Assembly (NCBI RefSeq): GCF_000504305.1 | Contig: NZ_KI632512.1 | Span: forward strand, 3,598,404-3,662,403 | Reading direction: 5' to 3' | Origin: Nitratidesulfovibrio termitidis HI1 | GTDB lineage: Bacteria; Desulfobacterota; Desulfovibrionia; Desulfovibrionales; Desulfovibrionaceae | DNA length: 64,000 nucleotides | In this document: piece after piece, positions 46,229 through 54,979 of the stretch | How the letters are laid out: each line of letters opens with the position of its first letter | Numbering within the stretch: the stretch's first letter is position 1 | The notes under the pieces: generated by a model | The model's database searches: none | Told to the model about the DNA's origin: nothing | The model's input: only the letters and a program-made list of their open reading frames with translations | Translations under genes and position numbers: made by a program

Positions 46229-46908
46229 TGAATATTGATATTCTTGAGTATTTGTCATTGCTGGATAATTATGTTGTTCTACGGCGTTCGGATGTTTTTC
46301 CAGAAATTCGCTTTGGAGGAGATGTTGACCTCCTTGTTGAAGATAGGGATAACGCGGAGAAGATTTTTGTAGAGCATTTTCTGCAAGCAGATGTCGATGC
46401 CTACTCTATACAGGTCGAGCGGAGAGCAGGGCACACGCACATTGATGTGTTCATGGAAAATGTACTTTTTGTCCGTTTCGACCTGATTGATTCTTTTGCG
46501 TTTCTTAGCAGGATTCATGTCAAGCCTGGGTTTACTGCACATGCTTTGACGAATAAAATAAGTGAGATTATTGATGGAAAGGTAATTTTTTTCCCAGCAC
46601 AGCTTGATGATCTTCTTATCCGGTATTTGGAGTATATAGAATATTTTGAAACTATTCCGACGAAAGAGAAGCATTTGGCATATGTGTTAAAGCATGCTGA
46701 AACCGTTTCGTGGTCGGATTTCATCAATCATGTGCATAGGTTTACCAAGTTAATTCACGATGCCTACGTAGAAAATTCTAACAAGAAAGACGCATGCTGC
46801 ATCGGAGTAGGATTTAGGAAGCGTCTTGACTCCGTTATCAGGTGTCTCTCCCCTACGCTAAGAGAGCAATTAAAGAAAGTATATCATTTTCTGAGAGGTT
46901 GCATATGA
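46228..46908 (+). CDS. Nucleotidyltransferase-fold protein, unknown substrate
   Basis: 226 residues. The start has FGGDVDLLVEDRDNAEK, the G-x-D-x-D type metal motif of the minimal nucleotidyltransferase fold, then HTHIDVFMENVLFVRFDLID with the third carboxylate. So it likely transfers a nucleotide (or binds one) to a small molecule or sugar phosphate. It overlaps the gene before it by one base (TAATG) and the next by 4 bases, so it is made together with the ParB-like protein; the two are likely a functional pair. I know of no described pathway for this pair. Confidence 0.6.
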   Translation: MNIDILEYLSLLDNYVVLRRSDVFPEIRFGGDVDLLVEDRDNAEKIFVEHFLQADVDAYSIQVERRAGHTHIDVFMENVLFVRFDLIDSFAFLSRIHVKPGFTAHALTNKISEIIDGKVIFFPAQLDDLLIRYLEYIEYFETIPTKEKHLAYVLKHAETVSWSDFINHVHRFTKLIHDAYVENSNKKDACCIGVGFRKRLDSVIRCLSPTLREQLKKVYHFLRGCI

Positions 46909-47804
46909 CCTCCCATGTGGTTGTCGCTGCCATTCGCGGCGGACTAGGGAACCAGATGTTTCAGTATGCTGCCGGGCGGGCACTGGCCTCGCGTCTTGGT
47001 GTTGAGTTGAAGCTTGATCTGTCTTGGTTTTCCTCTGTCCCCTGTGGCGCTACGCCTCGTCGCTTTATGCTCGATGCGTTTCCAAATATTAACATAGTCG
47101 AGGCAACTGGGCGTGAATGTGAGAGTTTGATTTATGCCCCCGGCAGTTTTTTTGCTCGCCTGTTACGTTGGCCCCGTCGCTATGCCCAGAGTTATTATGT
47201 AGAGCCCCACTTTGGGTATTGGGAAGGCTTTGAGCAAATTGTTTCGCCCGCATATCTTTTGGGTTACTGGCAAAACGAACGTTATTTCAGCGGCTTTGCC
47301 GAGATCATACGGCATGATTTTGGTTTTCCTCCCTTGCCTTCTGGTGTGGTCAAGGAGGTTGCTGGCCATATTCGTGGCTCCCGTCATGCTGTGGCCGTGC
47401 ATATTCGCAGAGGCGATTACGTCTCCAATCCTTCGACTTTTCAGTGGCACGGCCTGTGTGTTTTGGACTATTATTATGCTGCGCTAGAAGTAATTGCAGC
47501 ACAAATTGGTTCCGCACCGGAATTGTTTCTTTTTAGTGATGACCCAGGTTGGGTGCGTGAAAATTTTGATACACGCGGCATGTCTTCTGTTGTCTTGGAT
47601 TTTCAGGCGCATGTTGATGCTCCTTGTTATGATATGCATCTTATGAGTCTATGCACGCACCATGTTATCGCGAATAGCTCTTTTTCTTGGTGGGGGGCTT
47701 GGCTTTCAGGTGGGAATGGGGTTATCTGTGCGCCCAATCGGTGGTTTGCTGATGAAAGAAGAAAATATGACAACCCTTCTCCATATGCTTGGGTACGGCT
47801 ATGA
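46905..47804 (+). CDS. Alpha-1,2-fucosyltransferase (GT11)
   Basis: 299 residues. GT11 motifs: RGGLGNQMFQYAAGRAL near the start, VAVHIRRGDYVSNPST (donor-binding HxRRxD motif), FLFSDDPGWV, and ANSSFSWWGAWLS. It transfers fucose from GDP-fucose, which gmd/fcl at the head of the cluster supply. It overlaps both neighbours by 4 bases (ATGA). This is the clearest indication that the glycan is fucosylated. Confidence 0.93.
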   Translation: MTSHVVVAAIRGGLGNQMFQYAAGRALASRLGVELKLDLSWFSSVPCGATPRRFMLDAFPNINIVEATGRECESLIYAPGSFFARLLRWPRRYAQSYYVEPHFGYWEGFEQIVSPAYLLGYWQNERYFSGFAEIIRHDFGFPPLPSGVVKEVAGHIRGSRHAVAVHIRRGDYVSNPSTFQWHGLCVLDYYYAALEVIAAQIGSAPELFLFSDDPGWVRENFDTRGMSSVVLDFQAHVDAPCYDMHLMSLCTHHVIANSSFSWWGAWLSGGNGVICAPNRWFADERRKYDNPSPYAWVRL

Positions 47805-48799
47805 CATTGCCTGCTGTTACTGTGCTGATGTCTGTCTATAATGGTGACGCTTGGCTGTGTGAAGCGGTAGAGAGCATCTTGGGGCAGACGTTCACGGGTT
47901 TTGAATTTTTCATCATTGATGACGCATCCACTGACGCCTCTTTCGAAATTTTAGCTAGATATGCTGATAGGGACAGCCGTATCCGGCTGTTTCGCAATGA
48001 AGCGAGTCTCGGGCTGGCTGCGAGCTTGAATGAATGTCTGCCCTTAGTGCAAACGCCCTATATTGCCCGTATGGATGCGGACGATATCGCCCTGCCGAGT
48101 CGGTTTGCGAGGCAGTTGCATTTTTTGGAACGCCATCAAGAAATTTCTGTTTGCGGCGCGTGGATCGAGTGTTTCGGTGTAAGTGTCGGCATCGGACGGA
48201 GACCGGTTGAGCATGGAGCCATCACCGCCAGCCTGTTGTTTTTTAATCCGATAGCCCACCCCACGGTTATGGCGCGTACCGCGGCACTGCAACGCGTTCA
48301 GTACGACCCGGCCTTCGCACGGGCCCAAGATTACGAACTCTGGTCTCGCATGATTCTTGATCACGGTCTCCGGTTTCACAATTTGCCGGTGGTACTACTG
48401 CGGTACAGGACGCATCCCTCTGATTATTTTCTGCCTTGGCACGTGGAAATTCTACGGCGTAATGTTCAGCGACTTGGAATTAAACCTTCCGACAGGGAGC
48501 TGAGACTGCATGAGGCACTGTCTCTGGGCAGGTACGCAGAAGCGATGCGCGAATCAAGGCTGGAGGATGTTGTTAATTGGTTGAACACTTTGTTCGCAGC
48601 CAGCGTGGCTACGAGCCTTGTTGCGACAAGGATGTTTGAGCCAGTGTTGCAATACTCATTTTTACAGTGCCTGTCATACGCGCCATTGAAGGTTATTTGG
48701 CGGGTCATGCCTTTTGTGCGGTTTGTTTCGCAAAGCAGGATGAGGTTTTGGGGGCGCATGGCTCGGTGTGTTTTGAAAAAAACTTTGTGTCATGACTAG
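47801..48799 (+). CDS. Family 2 glycosyltransferase
   Basis: 332 residues. GT2 pattern: VTVLMSVYNGDAWLCEAVES, FFIIDDASTDASFEIL, YIARMDADDIALPSRF (DxD), QDYELWSRMILDHG. The C-terminal helix-rich tail may touch the membrane. It starts within the stop of the fucosyltransferase gene. Specificity unknown. Confidence 0.9.
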   Translation: MTLPAVTVLMSVYNGDAWLCEAVESILGQTFTGFEFFIIDDASTDASFEILARYADRDSRIRLFRNEASLGLAASLNECLPLVQTPYIARMDADDIALPSRFARQLHFLERHQEISVCGAWIECFGVSVGIGRRPVEHGAITASLLFFNPIAHPTVMARTAALQRVQYDPAFARAQDYELWSRMILDHGLRFHNLPVVLLRYRTHPSDYFLPWHVEILRRNVQRLGIKPSDRELRLHEALSLGRYAEAMRESRLEDVVNWLNTLFAASVATSLVATRMFEPVLQYSFLQCLSYAPLKVIWRVMPFVRFVSQSRMRFWGRMARCVLKKTLCHD

Positions 48800-48943
48800 G
48801 AAGGTGGTGTTCACCGGAGTTTTTTGGAGACTAACGAGTAGAGATATTCTATTAAATGATCAAATCTGAATTCGTTTCACCGCGCGGGATCCGGAAGTGC
48901 TTTTAATACTCAAGGGCCACAAGGTCGTCGTTCTGGAGAACTC

Positions 48944-49871
48944 ATGCCTGCGCCAATAATTGTGTTTCCGTATAATCGTCCGGATCATTTTCGTAAGACT
49001 ATTCAGTCGCTGCGAGAAAATAACCTTGCCACCGTGTCCGACCTGTATGTTTGCGGCGACGCGCCTAGAGATGACGCCTTCATTTCAAATGTTGAGGCGG
49101 TGCGCGCTTTGTGCCGTGAGATTGATGGGTTCCGATCCGTCTCCGTGGTTGAACGAGTGAAAAATCTTGGTCCTTGCGAATCTTTCCGACGTGGTATTTC
49201 GGAAACGCTTGAACGTCATGATGCTGCCGTCATCTTTGAGGACGACACGGCCTGTTCCTCGAAAACACTTTCCTATTTCAATGCGTGCCTGGAGCGTTAC
49301 AGAGACAGGCCTGCTGTATTCTCCATCACCGGATGGCGCCCGCCTTCTTCTTTGTTCCAGGTTTCCAAGAAATATCCCTATGGCGTTTTTTTATGCCCAG
49401 AAACGGCTCGTGGGGCTGGGCAATCTGGCGTGACAGATGGAACAAGATAGACTTGGGTTTCAGCGATTACGATGTTTTCGCACGGGAAAAAGGCTGAAAT
49501 ATGCCTTTGCTGCGTGCGGAAGTGATCTGCAGTATATGCTGGATGCACAGCGTTCCGGTAGGATCAATACGTGGGATATCCAGATTTGTTATGCTCAGTT
49601 CAAGCAGCATGCAGTTACTGTATATCCAGTGAGGTCGTATACGGCAAATATTGGTTTAGATGGTTCGGGGACACACTTTAAAGAGAACGGAAGTCGTTTT
49701 ATCTCAGCATTGGGAGATGGCCATGAGGCCAGACGTTTTCCGGAACATATATTTTTTGACGACAGGATACTGGTTGCATTTCGTAAGGTCTACGCAATGC
49801 CCGGCCTTGCAACTCGCATCGTCAACAAGGTTTGGCGCATTTTTTTCGGAAGGAACCTGATCGTCCGATGA
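48944..49871 (+). pseudogene. Glycosyltransferase-like gene with two frameshifts
   Basis: One protein is spread over three frames. Frame 1 (from 48944): APIIVFPYNRPDHFRKTIQS, VVERVKNLGPCESFRRGI, AAVIFEDDTACSSKTLSYFN. It breaks at a T7 run (49387-49393; eight Ts would keep frame). Frame 2 continues MPRNGSWGWAIWRDRWNK, then breaks near 49488-49496 (GAAAAAGG). Frame 3 continues LKYAFAACGSDLQYML and SYTANIGLDGSGTH to 49871, where the stop overlaps the next start (ATGA). The pattern resembles GT2-like sugar transferases in surface glycan loci. Two single-base losses in 110 bp, both at homopolymers, suggest sequencing error or real decay. Confidence 0.8.
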
Positions 49872-51145
49872 GGATACTGCACGCTACCACGCAGGACGTC
49901 GCCGGTGGCGCGTCCATGGCCGCAATGCGCCTGCACGGGGCTCTGCTGGCGCAGGGGAGCGATTCTCGCGTTGCAGTGCTGGCCAAGGAGGGAGAGGCGC
50001 CGAACGTCTCGTTGCTCGGGGGCAAGCTGTCCCGCAGGGTGTTGCGACCGCTTGTGTTGCGGCTTGAAGACAATCTTCTCGATGCCGTCTATTCCCGTCC
50101 GCAATACCCCGCGCATACCACGTTTTCCGTAACGCCCTCATGGAACCATGCCCGTCTCAACGTGCTGCCGAAAGACATCCTGCACCTGCACTGGGTGGGC
50201 GAGGGCTTTCTGACGCCCTTCTCGCTGGGGCGTCTGTGCGGCCCCGTGGTCTGGACCATGCATGACACCTTTCCGTTTACCGGGGGCTGCCATTTTACCT
50301 CGACAGGCTGCACGCGCTATCGGGGCATGTGCGGCCACTGCCCTGAACTCGGCAGTTCGACGGCGGCGGACATTTCGCGCCTGCACTGGTGGTGGAAGCG
50401 TCGTGCCATCAGGCGGATACGTCCCTTCATCGTGAGCCCGTCAAGGGAATACGCGGAGAGAGCGCGGCAAAGCGGCATGCTGGGCGATTGCCCGGTCGAG
50501 GTCATTCCCAACGGGCTCGATGTCAACGCTTTCCGGCCCATTCCCCGGGAGCAGGCGCGTGCCCTGCTGGGGCTGCCACAAGACGGGAAGCTGCTGCTCT
50601 TCGGCGCGCTGCTCGCCACTGGCGACAGCAACAAGGGGTTCGATCTTCTGCTTGATGCGCTGCACCGGTTGCGGGGCATGGGCATGGCGGACTTTTCCGC
50701 TGTCGTCTTCGGTTCCGCAACGCTGGGGACAACGCTTCCCTGCCCCGTGCACGTTCTTGGCAGGCTGCACGATACCGTGACGCTTGCCCTGGCCTATTCC
50801 GCGGCCGACGTTTTCGTCTGCCCGTCCCGGCAGGAGAATTTTCCCAACACGGTAATGGAGGCCATGGCGTGCGGGACGCCTGTGGCCGCCTTTTCGGTGG
50901 GGGGGCTGCCCGATCTGGTTGAGGATGGCGTGACGGGGCTTCTGGCCGCACCTGCGGATGCGGCGTCGCTGGCGCATGCCATTGCCCGGATAGTGAATGA
51001 ACCCGCGGCAGCCGCGCGCATGGCCGGAGCGGCACGGCGCAAGGCCGTTGGCGAATACTCGCTCCCGGTCCTGGCGAGGCGTTACGCGGATCTCTACGAA
51101 CGTGTTCTCGAACAACGGCGTGGCGGTGGGCAGAATGTCGTCTGA
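49868..51145 (+). CDS. Family 4 glycosyltransferase
   Basis: 425 residues, GT-B fold. N-terminal ILHATTQDVAGGASMAAMRL, DILHLHWVGEGFLTP; C-terminal VEVIPNGLDVNAFRPIPREQ, HVLGRLHDTVTLALAYSAAD, and the EX7E-type DVFVCPSRQENFPNTVMEAM. It uses a nucleotide sugar to extend the glycan. Here GC returns to the genome level, so the low-GC block ends at about this gene. It overlaps the frameshifted gene by 4 bases and the next gene by 11. Confidence 0.92.
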   Translation: MRILHATTQDVAGGASMAAMRLHGALLAQGSDSRVAVLAKEGEAPNVSLLGGKLSRRVLRPLVLRLEDNLLDAVYSRPQYPAHTTFSVTPSWNHARLNVLPKDILHLHWVGEGFLTPFSLGRLCGPVVWTMHDTFPFTGGCHFTSTGCTRYRGMCGHCPELGSSTAADISRLHWWWKRRAIRRIRPFIVSPSREYAERARQSGMLGDCPVEVIPNGLDVNAFRPIPREQARALLGLPQDGKLLLFGALLATGDSNKGFDLLLDALHRLRGMGMADFSAVVFGSATLGTTLPCPVHVLGRLHDTVTLALAYSAADVFVCPSRQENFPNTVMEAMACGTPVAAFSVGGLPDLVEDGVTGLLAAPADAASLAHAIARIVNEPAAAARMAGAARRKAVGEYSLPVLARRYADLYERVLEQRRGGGQNVV

Positions 51146-51974
51146 TGTGTTTTTCACGGTGATCACCGCAACGTACAATGCGGCTGCGACGTTGCCTCAC
51201 CTGCTGGATTCGCTTGCGGCCCAGACGTGCCGCGACTTCGAATTGCTGGTTCAGGATGGTGCGTCCCGCGATGAAACGCTTGCGATTCTGGAGCGGCACC
51301 GTACGAGCCTTCCGGCTCTGTCCGTCGCGAGCGAAGCGGACAGCGGCATCTATGACGCATGGAACAGGGCGCTTGCGCGAGTGCGCGGCGAGTGGGTGAT
51401 CTTCCTGGGGGCAGACGACATGCTGGTGGACGAGGGCGTGCTTGCCGCCGTGAAGGAGCGGCTTGCCCGCGTGCCGGAAACGATCCTTTTTGCCTCGGGC
51501 GATGTCGTTGTATGCGACGGGGCGCAGGATATCGCCGTGCAGCGCGGGCTGGACGAGGGCGCCCCGGAACGCTTGCGCGCTGGCGAGCCCGCCGTGCATT
51601 CGGGGTTGTTCCAGCGGGCGCGTGTGGTTGCGGCCGGGGGGTTCGACACTGCCTACAGGATCACGGGTGACCACGACTTTGTCATCCGGTGCTGGCGGAA
51701 TGCGTCGGACGGCATGCGGTTGGGACTTCCCGTCACCCGGATGGGCGTCGGCGGCGCGACGAGCAGCCTGCGGAACGTGCTGCGGTTCCGGTACGAGTTC
51801 GCGCTGGTCATGGGCAGGCGCTTCGGCCTGAAGGGAATGTGGCCCCATATCCCCGCCGTGCTCAAGGGAACGCTTCCGTATCTGTTCTACAGGTTGCTGG
51901 GGCCGGAAAGGGCTCTCGCGCTCTATGGCAAGCTGCGGGAACTGCGCAACCTTCCTCCTGCGTCCCTGCGGTAG
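51135..51974 (+). CDS. Family 2 glycosyltransferase
   Basis: 279 residues, WcaA-like GT2: FFTVITATYNAAATLPHLLD, LLVQDGASRDETLAIL, EADSGIYDAWNRALARVRGE, IFLGADDML (metal site), ITGDHDFVIRCW. It starts inside the end of the GT4 gene (11-bp overlap). Specificity unknown. Confidence 0.92.
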   Translation: MSSDVFFTVITATYNAAATLPHLLDSLAAQTCRDFELLVQDGASRDETLAILERHRTSLPALSVASEADSGIYDAWNRALARVRGEWVIFLGADDMLVDEGVLAAVKERLARVPETILFASGDVVVCDGAQDIAVQRGLDEGAPERLRAGEPAVHSGLFQRARVVAAGGFDTAYRITGDHDFVIRCWRNASDGMRLGLPVTRMGVGGATSSLRNVLRFRYEFALVMGRRFGLKGMWPHIPAVLKGTLPYLFYRLLGPERALALYGKLRELRNLPPASLR

Positions 51975-51978
51975 TTCC

Positions 51979-52773
51979 ATGCAGTGCGCTGTTGCCATCA
52001 TCGCCTACTTGCCAACGCCTCCCGAGGGAGAGCGGGCCTCTTACGAGCGCTGTCTTGCCGTCCTGGGGGAGCATCCCCTGAAACTGGTCTGCCCGGAGTC
52101 CCTGGATATTTCGCTGTATGTCGGGTTGGCCGCCGAGCACGGAAGGCGGATCGAGGCTGTCCGTTTTCCCGACGCCTGTTTTCGTAGCGTGGCGACATAT
52201 AACAGGTTGATGCTGACGCCGGATTTCTATCGCCGGTTCAAGGCGTACGAGTACATTCTCGTCTATCAACTGGATGCGTGGGTGTTTCGGGACGAGCTTT
52301 CCGACTGGTGTTGCAGGGGCTACGCGTATGTCGGCGCCCCTTTCTTCACGGACAGGGGCGAGATGTTGCCATTTGCCGGAAATGGCGGTTTTTCCTTGCG
52401 CAGGGTCCGTACATTCCTGGACATATTTGACGGCGCTCCTGCGGCAATAAAGTGGAACTATGGCTTTCTTGCGGTGCAATTGCCTGCAAGGAATCGTTTC
52501 CGAGCATTCGTGAAGCGCGTTTTGCACGTCTGTTGCATGGGTGTCTGCCGTGTCAGCCCGCTTTGGTATTGCACGCACATGTCTGGAAATGAGGACATGC
52601 TGTACGCTCGGGCACTGTCGCTCATGGGAAGAAAGAATGTTGCGCCGCCATATATTGCCGCTTTTTTTTCGTTCGAACGCTTTCCGGAAGTGCTGGATGC
52701 GATGACGGCGGGAAAAACGCCTTTTGGATGTCATGCGTACGAAAAATATGGCAAGGAATTTTTCTCATTATAA
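51979..52773 (+). CDS. DUF5672 glycosyltransferase-like protein
   Basis: 264 residues. The pattern matches the DUF5672 family of surface-glycan clusters: VAIIAYLPTPPEGERASYERCL, LDISLYVGLAAEHG, YEYILVYQLDAWVFRDEL (acidic site), GNGGFSLRRV, and NEDMLYAR. Members are thought to be glycosyltransferases. It follows the GT2 gene with a 4-bp gap and has only a weak ribosome site, so it depends on coupling. Confidence 0.8.
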   Translation: MQCAVAIIAYLPTPPEGERASYERCLAVLGEHPLKLVCPESLDISLYVGLAAEHGRRIEAVRFPDACFRSVATYNRLMLTPDFYRRFKAYEYILVYQLDAWVFRDELSDWCCRGYAYVGAPFFTDRGEMLPFAGNGGFSLRRVRTFLDIFDGAPAAIKWNYGFLAVQLPARNRFRAFVKRVLHVCCMGVCRVSPLWYCTHMSGNEDMLYARALSLMGRKNVAPPYIAAFFSFERFPEVLDAMTAGKTPFGCHAYEKYGKEFFSL

Positions 52774-52872
52774 TGAGTGATGCACTTCGTGCACTGTCGC
52801 GCAGGGGCGCCCCGTGCGTCTGCGCCACAGCGCCGGTTGTGTACGATATGATGCCTGTTGTGGAGTTTGGAT

Positions 52873-53667
52873 ATGAACATGGCCCCGCTGGTGACCGTGA
52901 TTACCGTGTGTCGCAACGCGGAGGCAACAATTGGCCGCACGTTGCAAAGCGTTGCCGAGCAAACGTATGCGCCTGTGGAGTACATCGTCGTTGACGGCGC
53001 TTCGACGGATGCCACCCTTGAACGGATAGCCGCGTGCCCGGCTGTGACGCGCTGGATCAGCGAGGCCGACAACGGTATAGCGGATGCGTTCAACAAGGGC
53101 ATCGCGATGGCCCGGGGCGAGTGGGTGGGGATTCTTAATGCGGATGACTGGTACGAGCCACACACCGTTTCCACAATTGTGCATGCAGCAGGTGATGCGG
53201 ATGTCGTACACGGTGCAGTGCGGTACTGGGATGGTGATGCGCGAAAAGAGGTGTACTACCCGAACCAGAGCGCGTTGCGGCGTGAGATGACCATCAACCA
53301 TCCTTCCGTGTTTGTGCGGCGTTCCGTGTATGAGGCCGTGGGCGGTTTTGATGTGACGTACAAGTACGCAATGGATTACGAACTGATGTTGCGCATTCTT
53401 GCGGCCGGTTATCGGTTCCGATCCGTAGAAAACGCCGTGCTTGCGAACATGCGCTTTGGTGGGGCGTCGGACGTGAACTGGACGGCGGCGCTGGGCGAAG
53501 TGCTGCGTGCGAAAGGTCGGCATTTCCCGGCTCCGCTGAAGAACAGGGCATATTTCTGTCTGCAGCTTTTGCGGGGGAAGACCCGCAGGCTTCTGGAAAA
53601 ATACGGGTGCGACGAGGGGGTGCGCGCATTCCGGAAGCGCTGGTCCGTCATGGACAAGCGCAAGTAA
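52873..53667 (+). CDS. Family 2 glycosyltransferase
   Basis: 264 residues, WcaA-like: LVTVITVCRNAEATIGRTLQ, YIVVDGASTDATLERI, EADNGIADAFNKGIAMARGE, GILNADDWYEPHT, NHPSVFVRRSVYEAVGGFD, YAMDYELMLRI. GGAG 7 bases before the ATG. Similar in layout to the GT2 at 51135, perhaps through an old duplication. Confidence 0.92.
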   Translation: MNMAPLVTVITVCRNAEATIGRTLQSVAEQTYAPVEYIVVDGASTDATLERIAACPAVTRWISEADNGIADAFNKGIAMARGEWVGILNADDWYEPHTVSTIVHAAGDADVVHGAVRYWDGDARKEVYYPNQSALRREMTINHPSVFVRRSVYEAVGGFDVTYKYAMDYELMLRILAAGYRFRSVENAVLANMRFGGASDVNWTAALGEVLRAKGRHFPAPLKNRAYFCLQLLRGKTRRLLEKYGCDEGVRAFRKRWSVMDKRK

Positions 53668-53684
53668 CCGCAGGAGCCATCGCA

Positions 53685-54821
53685 ATGGAACGTCCCGCAA
53701 CTGGCAGCTTCGGCATCCGGGTGCTCTTCGTGTCCCTGCGCGCGGACTTCGGAGGCGGCCCCGAACATCTCTGGCAGTTGCTGCGGCATTTGCCTGAAGA
53801 TTTCGAGGCATGTGTCGCGTGTCCCGCCGACTATCCCTACCACGGAAGATACTGCTCGCTGGTGGGTGAGGCCAACGTGTTCGTGCTGCCCCACCGGGCA
53901 TTCCGGTGCGCCAGCCTTTTCGGGCTCGCAAGGTTCTGCCGGGAACACGGCATCGCCGTGCTGCACTCCCACGGCAAGGGTGCCGGACTGTATACACGTC
54001 TGCTCGCGTTGCTGACCGGCCTTGCCTGCGTACACACCTTTCATGGGGTGCACATGAAGGAGTACGGCCCACTGAAGAGGTGGCTGTATCGCATTGCGGA
54101 AAAGGGCATGTCGCTGCTCACGCGCGCAGGCGTGGCAGTGTCGCGGGGGGAGAGGGCGCAGATACTGGAAGAAGGGCTGATGCCCGAGGCAAGGCTGCGC
54201 CTGATCGAAAACGGGGTGGCCGTGCCGGAGGTGCCCGTTTCGCTGCCGGCTGTCCCTCCGTACCGGGTCGTTTCCATAAGCCGCTTCGGCATGCAGAAGC
54301 ACAGTGAGTTTCTTGTCGATATCCTTGAGGCGCTGCAACGCGACGGCAGGCTTGGCGACTTTCACGTGGTGGTGGTGGGCGACGGCCCCGGCCGCGAAGT
54401 CGTGGAAGCCCTGGCGCGGGCACGGCATCTGGACGACGCTCTGGAATGTGCGGGGGCCATGCCTGAGCCGCAGGCGCTGTTCGCGGGGGCGCTTTGCTAC
54501 ATTTCCACTTCGCGCTGGGAAGGTATGCCGCTGGCCGTGCTGGAGGCCATGGCGCACGGTCTGCCTCCGGTGGTGACGGATGTGGTGGGCAACCGCGATG
54601 TGGTTATCCATGGCATGACGGGGCTGCTGTACCCGGAGCATGACGCGCGTGCCGCCGCAAACGCCCTGCTGCGGCTGGCGGACGATACTGCCCTGCGGGC
54701 GGCGCTTGCGGTTGGCGCAAGGAATCACGTGCTGGAGCACCATGACGTGCGCCTGATGGCGGATGCCACGTATGCCCTGCTGCGCCGTGTCGCCGGCGGG
54801 GGCGAACGGGGTGCAGGGTAG
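53685..54821 (+). CDS. Family 4 glycosyltransferase
   Basis: 378 residues, GT-B: FVSLRADFGGGPEHLWQLLR, AVLHSHGKGAGLYTRLLALL, HTFHGVHMKEYGPLKR, RLIENGVAVPEV, VVSISRFGMQKHSEF, YISTSRWEGMPLAVLEAMAH (catalytic Glu pair). AGGAG lies 8 bases before the ATG. It is the last gene of the glycan cluster; the next gene faces it. Confidence 0.93.
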   Translation: MERPATGSFGIRVLFVSLRADFGGGPEHLWQLLRHLPEDFEACVACPADYPYHGRYCSLVGEANVFVLPHRAFRCASLFGLARFCREHGIAVLHSHGKGAGLYTRLLALLTGLACVHTFHGVHMKEYGPLKRWLYRIAEKGMSLLTRAGVAVSRGERAQILEEGLMPEARLRLIENGVAVPEVPVSLPAVPPYRVVSISRFGMQKHSEFLVDILEALQRDGRLGDFHVVVVGDGPGREVVEALARARHLDDALECAGAMPEPQALFAGALCYISTSRWEGMPLAVLEAMAHGLPPVVTDVVGNRDVVIHGMTGLLYPEHDARAAANALLRLADDTALRAALAVGARNHVLEHHDVRLMADATYALLRRVAGGGERGAG

Positions 54822-54979
54822 GCCCCGGCAACGGAACAGCTGCGGGCCGCATTCGCGGGGGCATCGGAAGCGGATGTTCCAGCCTGGGGATGACGCGGGC
54901 AGGCGTTGACGGTTCGTTTCACCCAGCCAATTGCGCGTAGCGCGCCCATCTTTTTCGACAGGCCCCGCCTCGCTCCTCC

